From Saccharomyces uvarum (Eukaryota > Ascomycota > Saccharomycetes > Saccharomycetales > Saccharomycetaceae): a stretch of 64,000 nucleotides of DNA. The position numbers and the translations under genes are program-made. The first letter of the stretch is position 1; the number at the start of each line of letters is the position of its first letter. Of this stretch, positions 1 to 9,574 are shown in pieces. The stretch lies in assembly GCA_947243795.1 (NCBI GenBank), contig OX365934.1, forward strand, positions 976,538 to 1,040,537, read 5' to 3'. The notes under the pieces were generated by a model that searched no databases, was not told where the DNA came from, and worked only from the letters and a program-made list of their open reading frames with translations.

Positions 1-174
1 TAATCGTCTCCTTTGCTGCTCACTTCCACAAGACAAAACTACCTTTGATCTTTCTTCATTGGCGATGTCCGGGCGACTTTTTCACTCTTGTTTGCAATAG
101 TGGAAAATCAGCATAAAATCGTATTCACATATAACATATATACAAGAAATCAAGTAAATGAGGAGGTTGCGATT

Positions 175-1449
175 TTAGGACTGCATGAACTCGAGAATAC
201 GTGAAATAGATGGTATCCTCGTCCACCGGTCCATATTCCGGGAGTAGTTAACTATGGGGCCGGTGTGAAAACCTTGATGTTCGACCAACACGTTTTTGGA
301 AGTGAAATAGTCTGATCCGTCACTGGCTTCACACATTTTCTTTGCTAAGATCTCATTCTGCAAACTCAGCAGTTCGTCACTCCCGTAAGTAATCATCACA
401 GAGCATTTTTTTAAGATTTCTCGCCATACTTTTGTCTCAAAATTCTTCTCAATATTAACAAAAGGATCATTAGTGAAATCAACGTTTGGGTTGTTGCCTA
501 CAAACATTCTTCCAAACATCGAGTGGCTCTTTAAGCACAGACCATCCCATTCCTGCGTCTGCAGCATATGCTCTTTTTCGCCTTCATGGAAGAAAGTGGC
601 ATTGGCCCAGGGACTTATAGCTATCACTTTTTTTGGATAGACATCTCTATGACACTTTTCCAAATATAAAACAATGTTTAGAACCGCGTTACCGCCTGCT
701 GAATCACCCATAATAATCACGTTCTTGCAGCCCATAGTCTTGGTTATGTAGTCGAAAATAGCCACGCTTTGTAGAACTTGTAGGGGATACTTCTTGGATT
801 GCTCATCCGTGGCGGTGACTGTGTAATCTGGCACAAGGATGGCCATCTTGGGGAATGCATTTCGCATATTATTCAAGAACGATAGCGAGGTAGGAGTTAG
901 CTTTAGCGCATAACCACCACCGTGATAGAACACTAAAACGGGATCTGTGCTGGGGTCAAATCCTTCGGGCATTATGTATCTGTAAAACTTCGTGTTAACG
1001 GCTTTAGGTGCATTCAAAGCACGATTTCGGAAAATATTGTTCTCTGAAGATTCCTGATCTTCTACGGGAATGTCATAGCTGACATACGTTGGAATAGAAA
1101 AGGTGGATGGGTATAAGCAAACAAATAAAGGGTTCAGTACGTATTGACAAATGCGTTCATCAAGAATCCATGAACTTTGTCTTAAAAAGATTCTATTCAC
1201 ATGATCGAGGCAAAACGAACGTTTGCGTTGAACGATAATTTTCATAGAGTTGTAGATTATGCATACTGGGACTACCGTGAGCAATAAAACGGCAAATTTC
1301 AAACCATGATACACATGCAGATGTAAGTCTCTCCATCGGAAAGTCGCATCATTTTGACCATCTTCTTCATTTGACGCAGTATTGATGCTTTCATTTTCTC
1401 GAAGTTGATAGTACGCTGTTTTGGAGTACAGATCAGGTTTCGCTGTCAT
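175..1449 (-). CDS. SAY1: Sterol deacetylase Say1, ER membrane
   Basis: Removes acetyl groups from sterol acetates in the ER lumen, opposing Atf2 in the sterol acetylation/export cycle (known for the S. cerevisiae protein, also 424 aa). The sequence shows one hydrophobic membrane segment at about residues 50-67, followed by an alpha/beta-hydrolase domain of the hormone-sensitive-lipase type. The oxyanion-hole HGGG lies at 176-179 and the nucleophile elbow GDSAGG at 248-253 (Ser250). A C-terminal His near 395 is the likely third triad member. It starts at an ATG at 1447-1449. It is the first complete gene in the window, at the expected place left of MES1. Confidence 0.95.
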   Translation of the reverse strand: MTAKPDLYSKTAYYQLRENESINTASNEEDGQNDATFRWRDLHLHVYHGLKFAVLLLTVVPVCIIYNSMKIIVQRKRSFCLDHVNRIFLRQSSWILDERICQYVLNPLFVCLYPSTFSIPTYVSYDIPVEDQESSENNIFRNRALNAPKAVNTKFYRYIMPEGFDPSTDPVLVFYHGGGYALKLTPTSLSFLNNMRNAFPKMAILVPDYTVTATDEQSKKYPLQVLQSVAIFDYITKTMGCKNVIIMGDSAGGNAVLNIVLYLEKCHRDVYPKKVIAISPWANATFFHEGEKEHMLQTQEWDGLCLKSHSMFGRMFVGNNPNVDFTNDPFVNIEKNFETKVWREILKKCSVMITYGSDELLSLQNEILAKKMCEASDGSDYFTSKNVLVEHQGFHTGPIVNYSRNMDRWTRIPSISRILEFMQS

Positions 1450-1793
1450 TCTTCCTTGAAAACCTTTTTTTCTAACATTTGTGTTGTTTGCTCTTATCAG
1501 GCGACTTAAGATGCTTTTATTTTTTATTTTTTTTTATTTTTCGATTATTTACATCAACGACGTTAATATGATGAATCCTATATATGGTAAACAAAAGTTA
1601 GTTATCAGAATATCACATTATCCACAGCTTATCGTTACATATGGAATACACCGTAGAGCAACCAGGAGCTGAAAACATCTAGGTATACTTGTTAAAACTT
1701 GTGTACAATAAAATAAAATCTATATATCATAAAAACTTTTAGTATCTTTAGAAAGAAAAAAGAACAGGCAAAAAAGCTATGACTTTAGCTATT
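1450..1793. other. Intergenic, SAY1 promoter / MES1 3' end
   Basis: Holds the SAY1 promoter and the MES1 3' flank. It is AT-rich, with a T-rich run near 1518-1545 and A-rich stretches at 1710-1765. A 63-codon open frame on the + strand (1481-1672) has no recognisable similarity and is taken as chance. Confidence 0.6.
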
Positions 1794-4049
1794 TTACACT
1801 TGTCCACCACCATATTTGGCTCTCCATTCATCGATTTTCTTTTCATCAATACGTTGGAACAAGTATTCAGCCTTATTGATATTGTGACCTTCTAGAATAG
1901 CCAGGTGAAATTCATCCCCAATCCTCAAAGCTGGTGCATTCAACATCTTATTTATCTTTTCACCAACTTCAGGCATGTATGGTGTAATAATAGAACTGAC
2001 TGCGTAAATGATATTCAAGCCGACCGCGACAACAGCATCTGACTTTTCTGGGGATTGAGAGAATAAAGTATTGTCGAGCTTATTTTCTTGCAAGAATTGG
2101 TTACCACGAGCACTTAGTGACATGGCAATTTCTAAACCACGCCTTTCATGACCAAGTTCCATTTCTTTGATGTAACTTGATAAAGTTTCATTGATATCTT
2201 TGACTAAGCTATCATAATTAGAAACCTTCTTAGGGTTGAATTTTGGAACAACACCGTTGTATTTGGCATTAACAAACTTAATCAGTCTATTGACAAAGTT
2301 ACCCAAGTTAGCCAACAATTCACTATTATTTCTAGCAACGAAATCGTCCCACGAAAAATGAGAATCACTGGATTCAGGTCTAACAGATGCCAAGTAATAT
2401 CTCCAAACACTTGGAGAGATACCAGAGTCTTGAGCATTGTTACCAAAGACACCAACACCTCTACTTTTAGAAAACTTACCGTTTTCATATTGTAAATATT
2501 CTGTGGTGTTTAGATGGTGTAACATGGTCCAGTTCTCTTCCGTACCCAATTGGGAACCGGGGAAAACAACGGTATGGAAAGGAACGTTGTCCTTACCCAT
2601 GAATTGATACAATGAAACGTTCTCTGGATTTTTCCACCATTGTTTCCATTCCTTGGTGTAGTTAGCAGTGATGGAAACATAACCGATGGTAGCGTCGAAC
2701 CAAACGTACAAAACTTTATCCTTATATTTTTCTACAGGCACTGGAGTACCCCAAACCAAATCTCTTGTAATACAACGTGGCTTTAGGCCATCCTTTAACC
2801 AAGACTGCGTAATAGTCTTTGAATTTTTCGACCAGTTACCATCTTCAGAAGACTTTCTGACCCATTCAGAAATTTGAGATTCCAATTTGTCCAATGATAA
2901 AAAGATATGATCGGAAAATTTAGGTTCTGGAGAAGCATCGTCTAATTTACAACGTGGATTGATCAATTCAAATGGATCTAATAAAGTACCACACTTATCA
3001 CATTGATCACCACGAGCATCATCGTAGTGACATTTTGGACATTCACCCTCTACATAACGATCGGCCAAGTAGGAGTTATGCACTGGACAGTAGAGCTGTT
3101 TCATGGATTGCTCTTCTAGGTAACCGTTGGAATCCAACTTCATGAAAATGTCTTGAGCAATTTCTGTTTGCTTGTCAGTTGTAGTTCTACCGAAGTAATC
3201 GAATCCAATTTGGAACCATTTGTAAACGTCACTATGTATCTCGTGGTATTTGTTACACAATTGTCTTGGTGTAACACCTTCTTCCAAAGCTTTAGTCTCG
3301 GTAGCCGTACCATATTCATCAGTACCACAAATAAACAAAGCGTTGTAGTTACGTCCCTTACAGTAACGAGCAAAGATATCTGCTGAAAGAACACTACCAA
3401 TAATGTTACCCAAATGTGGGACATTATTGACATAAGGTAATGCGGATGTGATAAGAATGTTTCTTTCATTTGGTTTGGGTAAAATTTCAGCATCCTTTGG
3501 TTTAACTGTCAAGTTTGATTGGATTTTCACCGCACCAGTGTTTTGGAAAGAAGAAGAATCACGAGGAACATGTTTTTGAGTCAAACTGATAGCTTTGTGC
3601 ACTTTAGATGGCAATTCTGGGAATTTAGACTGAACTAAAGAAGGATCCAAGGCGTAAATATTGGCAAAAACAATCAAGTCTGTCGCAGTTGAAGGTTCTT
3701 TTAACTGAGACAAGTAGTTTTCGATGGCCTTGTTTGTCAAAACTTCGACATGTTGTTGGGGTAACTCTTTATGATACAGCAAATTTTGTAGAGATGCCAA
3801 TGCGAATTGGTACTTGTCAGAATCTTGATCTTCAAAATCGTTCATGACATATCTTAGGATGGCGTTAGCATCAAACAAAGTAAATTGTTCCTTTGCGTGA
3901 TGCAATTCCATAGATGTGTTCTCATCATCCACTTCAAGCTTTAAACCTTTGCTTGCAAATTCGAGCGCCAAGGCAATCTTCAAATTGTTGGCCAACTGCA
4001 AATGAGCAGGATGATTCTTTGATTTATCAAAGGAGATTTGTAAAGACAT
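1794..4049 (-). CDS. MES1: Methionyl-tRNA synthetase, cytosolic
   Basis: Charges cytosolic tRNA-Met with methionine and forms a complex with Arc1 and Gus1. At 751 aa it has the S. cerevisiae length. Residues 1 to about 190 form the GST-like appended domain that binds Arc1. The class I catalytic core follows, with the HIGH-type motif PHLGN at about 212-216 and the KMSKS-type motif KFSKS at about 525-529. A Cys-rich knuckle (CPVH, CPKC, CDKC) in the connective peptide is the zinc-binding region. The C-terminal anticodon-binding domain is complete. The start is an ATG at 4047-4049. It shares a 780 bp divergent promoter with YGR266W. Confidence 0.98.
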   Translation of the reverse strand: MSLQISFDKSKNHPAHLQLANNLKIALALEFASKGLKLEVDDENTSMELHHAKEQFTLFDANAILRYVMNDFEDQDSDKYQFALASLQNLLYHKELPQQHVEVLTNKAIENYLSQLKEPSTATDLIVFANIYALDPSLVQSKFPELPSKVHKAISLTQKHVPRDSSSFQNTGAVKIQSNLTVKPKDAEILPKPNERNILITSALPYVNNVPHLGNIIGSVLSADIFARYCKGRNYNALFICGTDEYGTATETKALEEGVTPRQLCNKYHEIHSDVYKWFQIGFDYFGRTTTDKQTEIAQDIFMKLDSNGYLEEQSMKQLYCPVHNSYLADRYVEGECPKCHYDDARGDQCDKCGTLLDPFELINPRCKLDDASPEPKFSDHIFLSLDKLESQISEWVRKSSEDGNWSKNSKTITQSWLKDGLKPRCITRDLVWGTPVPVEKYKDKVLYVWFDATIGYVSITANYTKEWKQWWKNPENVSLYQFMGKDNVPFHTVVFPGSQLGTEENWTMLHHLNTTEYLQYENGKFSKSRGVGVFGNNAQDSGISPSVWRYYLASVRPESSDSHFSWDDFVARNNSELLANLGNFVNRLIKFVNAKYNGVVPKFNPKKVSNYDSLVKDINETLSSYIKEMELGHERRGLEIAMSLSARGNQFLQENKLDNTLFSQSPEKSDAVVAVGLNIIYAVSSIITPYMPEVGEKINKMLNAPALRIGDEFHLAILEGHNINKAEYLFQRIDEKKIDEWRAKYGGGQV

Positions 4050-4829
4050 GACTAGTCTGAAAATTTTCTCTTCTGTTGTATTTCTCCATAAAGCTTCGTA
4101 TTTGTAAGCAAATCATCGACGTAATAGTCATTGCCATTTTTTTTTTCTTCTTTTGCTCTCTCGATAATCTGGATACAGCATTTTTTTTCTGCCTCTCAAA
4201 AATCTTCCCGTCCTACGTGACATTTCAGAAAAGCAACTAAATCCGGGCGACGCCTTATAAGGCTCGGCGGCTAACGAGCGTGAGTATGGGAAGAGATAAC
4301 AGATGAAATTTATGCGCCAGTACCTTCCCGGTCCCAAACTGCCATAGAGTTAATTGAGCAGGAGCCACCCTCATAACCACGCTAACTAAAGTGTTCCTCC
4401 ATATTTGATCTTGAAACCTTTCCCGCTCATTGTTTCCTAGCTGCACCAACCGTTCCGAATTATCCCACAGAAAACTTAACTTTGCGCTCTTGATTCCGTG
4501 TAGCAATAGGGCAATTCATAATTCACAGCCACTTCTTACGCTTACTCTTAGTTCTGTTCGAGTGCCAACAACAAAAGGTTCCAAAGTCAAAGCAGTTCGT
4601 TTTCCCGTTTTCTTTTTCTTTTTTATCTTAAAAATCAGAGAGTCCAGTCGGGTTACGCCAAGCCTTTTTATTTTTATCGGCACGGCTGCATAGTGAAGGG
4701 TCCATTAGCAGTGAAATGAAAAAACGAAAATACAAAGGCAGTGAGGGGGAATTCCACTCTCGAAAAAGATGTCTATATAGTGTTTGACTTATCTGGAGCT
4801 GCTCAATTGACTCAAGAAGTGATAAAAAT
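4050..4829. promoter_or_regulatory. Divergent promoter region MES1 / YGR266W
   Basis: 780 bp between two genes read outward. It holds poly(dA:dT) tracts (near 4138 and 4600-4625) typical of nucleosome-depleted yeast promoters and a GC-richer centre at 4240-4560. Open frames of 69-87 codons occur on both strands here, but they overlap one another and match nothing I know. I could not assign a specific factor site. Confidence 0.5.
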
Positions 4830-6935
4830 ATGAGTGCTACTAATTGGTTTGACGGTTGGGACGCAGAGGCGCTTTACAAAGATGACGTTGCTGGCTGCAG
4901 TGACTGTGCTAAGACGTCCCCATTACCAGAGTCTGGTATTATTTGTGGGCCTGTGTTGAGACTCATCAACATGGATTTCAAGGAAAAGCATTATGAGGGT
5001 TCTATTATGATGGTTGTCAGAGGTGAAGAAAAAATTCCGAAAATCGCTTACCAATTGGGACCCTCTTTGCCCTCTGATGGTGAAGACACTGAAATTAGCA
5101 AAGCCTCCTTCGAAAATGAACTTTTCCATAAGGACCAGCTAAAAGGTGACGATATCTGGTTTTACAGATACGAAATCCAATTACCAATGGCTAAATACGA
5201 ACAAATGGTGAAATACTCCATTGATGGTACGACAGAGCCACACTATAGGTTCTTCATCCCGTCTTTCACTCAGAACTCAAACGTTATTTCTTACTCGTGT
5301 AATGGGTTCTCCTTAAGCGTAGACACATCGAAATTCAAGGGCTCTCTGTGGTATGATGTTCTTAGGAAGCATCAGTACGTCCATTATCATGCTATTCTTG
5401 GTGGTGGTGACCAAATTTACTCGGATAATATTAAATTGCACGCTCCTAATTTCAAAGCTTGGTTGGAGACCAAGGACCTTATCAAGAAGTATAATACTCA
5501 GACGACTGAGGAGACCAGGGACCAGATTAGACAGTTTTACTTGGAACACTACCTAAATTGGTACGGCTATGGTCATTGGTACGGTTCTACTCCAACATCT
5601 AAGACCACCCAAAAATGTTTTGTAAAAGCGTTAGCGTGTATACCAGCCATCAATATTTGGGATGACCACGATATCATCGATGGTTATGGTTCCTACAACG
5701 ACGCATTTATGAAGACTGAGAACTTTGTGACTGTGGGAAGAATGGCTTATAGATACTATATGCTCTTCCAACATCACGTCAGCGCATCTAAGGACGATGG
5801 CGATGATTTTGCTTATTTGCAAAGCAAACAGTGGATTTTAGGTAATGAAAAGGGGAGTCCATACATTGGCGAAAGGTCTCACTCGATATTCTCTTGGTTA
5901 GGCCCCAAAATGGGCATGTTGGGTTTGGATTGTAGAACTGAGAGAAAACTACGCCAAATTTTCTCAGAAAGAAGCTATTCTTTGATCTGGGAACGTGTAG
6001 AAAACGAATTGAAAGCTTTGAAAGGTGGACACTTGTTGGTGATGTTAGGTATCCCCATTGCGTATCCAAGATTGGTTTGGTTAGAGTGGCTATTCACCTC
6101 AAAGTTATTGGCTCCAGTCAAATATCTGTCCAAGAAAGGTATAATTCCTAATGGCTTGGTTAATGAATTCAACGGAGACGTTGAATTACTGGATGATTTA
6201 AATGACCATTGGTGTGCAAGACATCACAAGAAAGAAAGGAACTATTTGGTAATGAAATTGCAAGACATTGGAGCCAAATACGGTGTCAGGATCACTATCT
6301 TATCAGGTGATGTTCACTTAGCATCCATTGGAAGATTTAGAGCAAAGACACATAGACATCATCTCATCATGTCCGAAAGGAAGGAAGAGGAAAACGCTAA
6401 AGTTATCGAAGAACCAACCAAAGATGAACGGTTAATGTTTAACATCATTGCCAGTGCTATTGTAAATACCCCACCGCCTGATGCAATGGCTACCTTACTA
6501 CAAAAAAGATGCCATTTGCACCATTTTGATGCGGAAACGGATGAAGATGCGGTACCAATCTTTGCCAAAGAAGTGGATGGAGCACATAATCGTAACGATT
6601 CATGTTTCATGAATAAGAGAAACTGGTCAGATATCATACCTGTGGAAAACATATTGAAGAATCCTCAATTGAGTAAAGAGTTGAACGTGAAAGTTGGTGA
6701 TATCGTTATTCCGGGTATCATCACAGAAAAACAAAAGTTGGCAACCTTAGAGAGGGATGACCAGTTCAACTCTTATCCAGTGACTTCCGACGGTCTGTTT
6801 GCCACTATTCGTGTGGAAAAAGATGCCAGTCAAGCGGATTCACAAACTGTGAGTTATGGTCTTCCTATTCCGGAATTGGAGATCACTCGCGAAAAGTTGT
6901 CTCATGCAGGTATTAAACATCTGAACGTGATGTGA
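4830..6935 (+). CDS. YGR266W: PhoD-like metallophosphatase-fold protein
   Basis: Orthologue by position and length (701 aa) of S. cerevisiae YGR266W, a protein of unknown function reported at the mitochondrial outer membrane and plasma membrane. The sequence carries features of the PhoD-like metallophosphatase superfamily: GGGDQIYSD at about 191-199, WDDHDIIDG at about 277-285 and LSGDVHLAS at about 490-498, which supply Asp/His metal ligands. These suggest phosphodiesterase or phosphatase chemistry, but no substrate is known. The start is the ATG at 4830, which has A at -3. No frameshift or stop is seen. Confidence 0.93.
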   Translation: MSATNWFDGWDAEALYKDDVAGCSDCAKTSPLPESGIICGPVLRLINMDFKEKHYEGSIMMVVRGEEKIPKIAYQLGPSLPSDGEDTEISKASFENELFHKDQLKGDDIWFYRYEIQLPMAKYEQMVKYSIDGTTEPHYRFFIPSFTQNSNVISYSCNGFSLSVDTSKFKGSLWYDVLRKHQYVHYHAILGGGDQIYSDNIKLHAPNFKAWLETKDLIKKYNTQTTEETRDQIRQFYLEHYLNWYGYGHWYGSTPTSKTTQKCFVKALACIPAINIWDDHDIIDGYGSYNDAFMKTENFVTVGRMAYRYYMLFQHHVSASKDDGDDFAYLQSKQWILGNEKGSPYIGERSHSIFSWLGPKMGMLGLDCRTERKLRQIFSERSYSLIWERVENELKALKGGHLLVMLGIPIAYPRLVWLEWLFTSKLLAPVKYLSKKGIIPNGLVNEFNGDVELLDDLNDHWCARHHKKERNYLVMKLQDIGAKYGVRITILSGDVHLASIGRFRAKTHRHHLIMSERKEEENAKVIEEPTKDERLMFNIIASAIVNTPPPDAMATLLQKRCHLHHFDAETDEDAVPIFAKEVDGAHNRNDSCFMNKRNWSDIIPVENILKNPQLSKELNVKVGDIVIPGIITEKQKLATLERDDQFNSYPVTSDGLFATIRVEKDASQADSQTVSYGLPIPELEITREKLSHAGIKHLNVM

Positions 6936-7195
6936 TCCAGTATAATTTGTTAATAATTCGTTTATCTATTTATTTGTGTATTTATCTACTGATTTAATTA
7001 TCCCTATCGAATAACAATAGGGGCCCTTGAGTACGATGTTCCCCGGTATATGAATAAAACTGAACGTACATAGTAATTGTTGAAAAAAACCCTGGTCGCG
7101 CGCAGTCTTTTGGCGGTGTTGAAATGGAGATTGCTCGTACATCTTTATTCACATAGTTAATACATATACAACATACTGTGCCTTCATTTTCTTCT

Positions 7196-7927
7196 TCAAA
7201 TACTTCTCCTTCCTAGTAAGGTTAAAAACTCTTCTCTTGTCTTATGAGCTCTGAACCCTCCAAGCATACAAGAAGTTACTGTAGAAGATCCTGTTTTTTG
7301 AATACCTCTCGAAACCATGCACATATGAGAAGCTTCCATAACAACGGCAACACCCAATGGTTTCAAGATATCACTCAACGCCATTGCAATCTGCTTCGTG
7401 AGCCTTTCTTGGACTTGTAACCTTCTTGCATACATCTCTGCTAATCTGGCCAATTTACTCAACCCAATGACCTTCTTGTTTGGTATGTATCCAATATGAA
7501 CTTTACCGAAGAATGGCACTAAATGATGTTCACATAATGAGTATATTTCGATATCACGAACAATGACCATTTCGTCATGGTCTTCCTCAAAGACGGCATT
7601 CTTGATGACATCATCCATGATGTTCGTTTGGTAACCTTTGGTGAAATAAAGCATGGCTTTAGCATACCTCTGTGGGGTATCTAGTAGACCTTCTCTGTCG
7701 ACATCTTCACCTAGTTCGGTCAGGATGGTCTTAATTGCGCCTGAAATACGCTGGATTCGTTCTTTTTCCTCCTCTTCCGTTTCCTCAGCACGATCTCTTG
7801 TCCCTACACTTGGCCAAGAAAAACCATCTCTCTCAACTGGGGGGTTTAAGGTATATGGAGAGGTAGGTCTAATGTTTAATGGGGTTTCGTGCCTTTCTAT
7901 CTCCTGTACCGCTTGGATATTTTGCAT
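7196..7927 (-). CDS. FOL2: GTP cyclohydrolase I
   Basis: Converts GTP to 7,8-dihydroneopterin triphosphate, the first step of folate synthesis. At 243 aa it is nearly identical to the S. cerevisiae protein as I recall it. The GTP-CH-I signature is intact: CEHH at 132-135 supplies zinc ligands Cys132 and His135, Cys203 in HMCMVSRG is the third ligand, and the [16 protein letters not shown] helix follows residue 156. An acidic linker (residues 48-58) separates the variable N-terminus from the catalytic core. It starts at an ATG at 7925-7927. Confidence 0.98.
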   Translation of the reverse strand: MQNIQAVQEIERHETPLNIRPTSPYTLNPPVERDGFSWPSVGTRDRAEETEEEEKERIQRISGAIKTILTELGEDVDREGLLDTPQRYAKAMLYFTKGYQTNIMDDVIKNAVFEEDHDEMVIVRDIEIYSLCEHHLVPFFGKVHIGYIPNKKVIGLSKLARLAEMYARRLQVQERLTKQIAMALSDILKPLGVAVVMEASHMCMVSRGIQKTGSSTVTSCMLGGFRAHKTREEFLTLLGRRSI

Positions 7928-8256
7928 AGTGGAAAGAATGATTATATTGGCTTTAAGAAAAATGAGTCACGCACGTACAATCACAACTGATAGAGAGTTC
8001 GTAGAAGCTAATATTAACGGATACCGTACGGATTAGGTGCCTACCACGGTATAAATGAATGAAGGGAAGTTAAAGTAAGCAAATGCAGTGGGATTTGGGT
8101 AGTAAACGTATATATAGAAGAACCGTATGAAATTAAGAGCAATAAGCTTTTCTTTTCACAGTCGTTCGGTTCCGTCTTTTTTCTATATTTTCAGGCGGAC
8201 TACACAGTTTTTTTCGGAGCTGTACCGGGTCATCTAAATCCCAAAAATTTCATATG
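7928..8256. other. Intergenic, FOL2 promoter / HUA1 3' flank
   Basis: Contains the FOL2 upstream region. A TATA-like element (TATATATAG at about 8109-8117) lies on the + strand with no + gene downstream. No site with clear specificity was recognised. Confidence 0.45.
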
Positions 8257-8841
8257 CTAATAGCGTTGAGGCTGGGTGATGATCCTGCCTACTCCATGGC
8301 ACAGGGGACACATATCTTCGTCCAAGAGGAACCTGGTACGTCCAGAACCTCTGCATTCGCCACACAAGACGCCTCCAAGCCGAGGGTCCCCTGGTTGAAC
8401 GCACAAGGGCCCGTTGCCCTGCCATGCGCTGGTGTACACGGGCATTTGGTAGTTTGTGTAAAGGGAAGGGGCAGCAGTGATGTTATTTTGAGGAGCAAAC
8501 TTTCTCCAACACGACTTGCAAGACCGTCCGTTCTTCAACTTGTAGCCTGTATTACCACATTTGGTACAGTAGAACCTGGCAGGGTATGTCCAGGGCAAGC
8601 TTGAGCTTTGTTGCGGCTTTGCTGGAGGGCGTGCATGAGAACTTGAGGACGTGTAAGAGTGAGTCTGTGTCTGCGTATGAGAAGACGAAGCTGGTGGCAC
8701 GGTGGAGGGTCTCTGGTGGGGCCTTGGTGGCGCATTGGGCCGTGGCCTCGGAGGTCGCTGTTGTTGGGACTGTAACCTCTCCTCTTCCTTGAGAACTTCC
8801 TCGTAGCTCGGCAATTCATCGTCGTGTGTGTCTCTAGACAT
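8257..8841 (-). CDS. HUA1: Hua1, small Pro/Ser-rich zinc-knuckle protein
   Basis: Cytoplasmic protein linked in S. cerevisiae to actin-patch assembly and Rsp5-related ubiquitin functions. It is 194 aa here, against 198 aa in S. cerevisiae as I recall. The N-terminus has an LPSYEEVL motif (10-17) resembling PY-type adaptor motifs, then a Pro/Arg and Ser/Thr low-complexity linker (about 28-85). Two DnaJ-like Cys pairs of pairs follow: C92-x2-C95 with C108-x2-C111, and C160-x2-C163 with C178-x2-C181. They probably bind zinc. The start is an ATG at 8839-8841. Coding GC is higher than in its neighbours. Confidence 0.93.
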   Translation of the reverse strand: MSRDTHDDELPSYEEVLKEEERLQSQQQRPPRPRPNAPPRPHQRPSTVPPASSSHTQTQTHSYTSSSSHARPPAKPQQSSSLPWTYPARFYCTKCGNTGYKLKNGRSCKSCWRKFAPQNNITAAPSLYTNYQMPVYTSAWQGNGPLCVQPGDPRLGGVLCGECRGSGRTRFLLDEDMCPLCHGVGRIITQPQRY

Positions 8842-9574
8842 GGTAAATCTTACTCTATAGTGGTTGCGTGCGGACTTTTCTTTTGCTTAGTTCTTGCTAT
8901 GGCGCCTCTTATTTCTTTGAATGAGTTGGCACTATTAAGAGATAGGGTGCGCCGTGGTGAGTGATACATTCGTATATTATATTCTTTTCTCTACAATAAA
9001 AGGGGCAAAGAGAAAAAGCAAACGGAAAACAGCGACTTAATCGTTAAGAAAACATTCTTCTGATGGGAGAGGCCCAGGTAAGCAGACAGGAGAACCTCAG
9101 CGAAGTGATCCAAACCGAACACGATTTCGCTGTACTAATTTAAAAGCAATGGTATGATTTAAAGGTGTGTCGTGGAAGCTACACGGCCATTAGATCTGTC
9201 TTTCGTATCTATGTGTGGCTTTATTGCTTACGGCAGTGCTCGTTGAGATGCCAGATTAGCCGCTGACAGATCTTTGTTTTTTTTTTGTTTTTTTGGGCAG
9301 TTTAGATTGGAGTTTGTCACTGAGCACGGATAGACCTGTTATTTTGTACGGCAAAGTGTGCGAAAAAGACAAAAGTGGTAGCAAGAAAGCAATATTGGGA
9401 CGAAAAGGAGCGGTTGGAACTGTGCAGGCCCTTTTTGAAAAAACACGAACTGTAAAGGATTTTGCATATTCTGTGTTAGGCAATTGTTGTTTAAACACTA
9501 AAAAAAGTGAAGTTCCGACCGTCTTCCCCTCTCTTCACCGTGCTTTTTTCACAGCTAATATAGGAGGAAGGAAC
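8842..9574. promoter_or_regulatory. Divergent promoter region HUA1 / YTA7
   Basis: 733 bp between divergently transcribed genes. A poly(dT) tract lies at about 9277-9295. The YTA7 frame stays open upstream from 9293 to 9574 (94 codons) but holds no ATG; it opens on TTG. I therefore treat this as leader or promoter, not coding. No specific operator was recognised. Confidence 0.5.
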
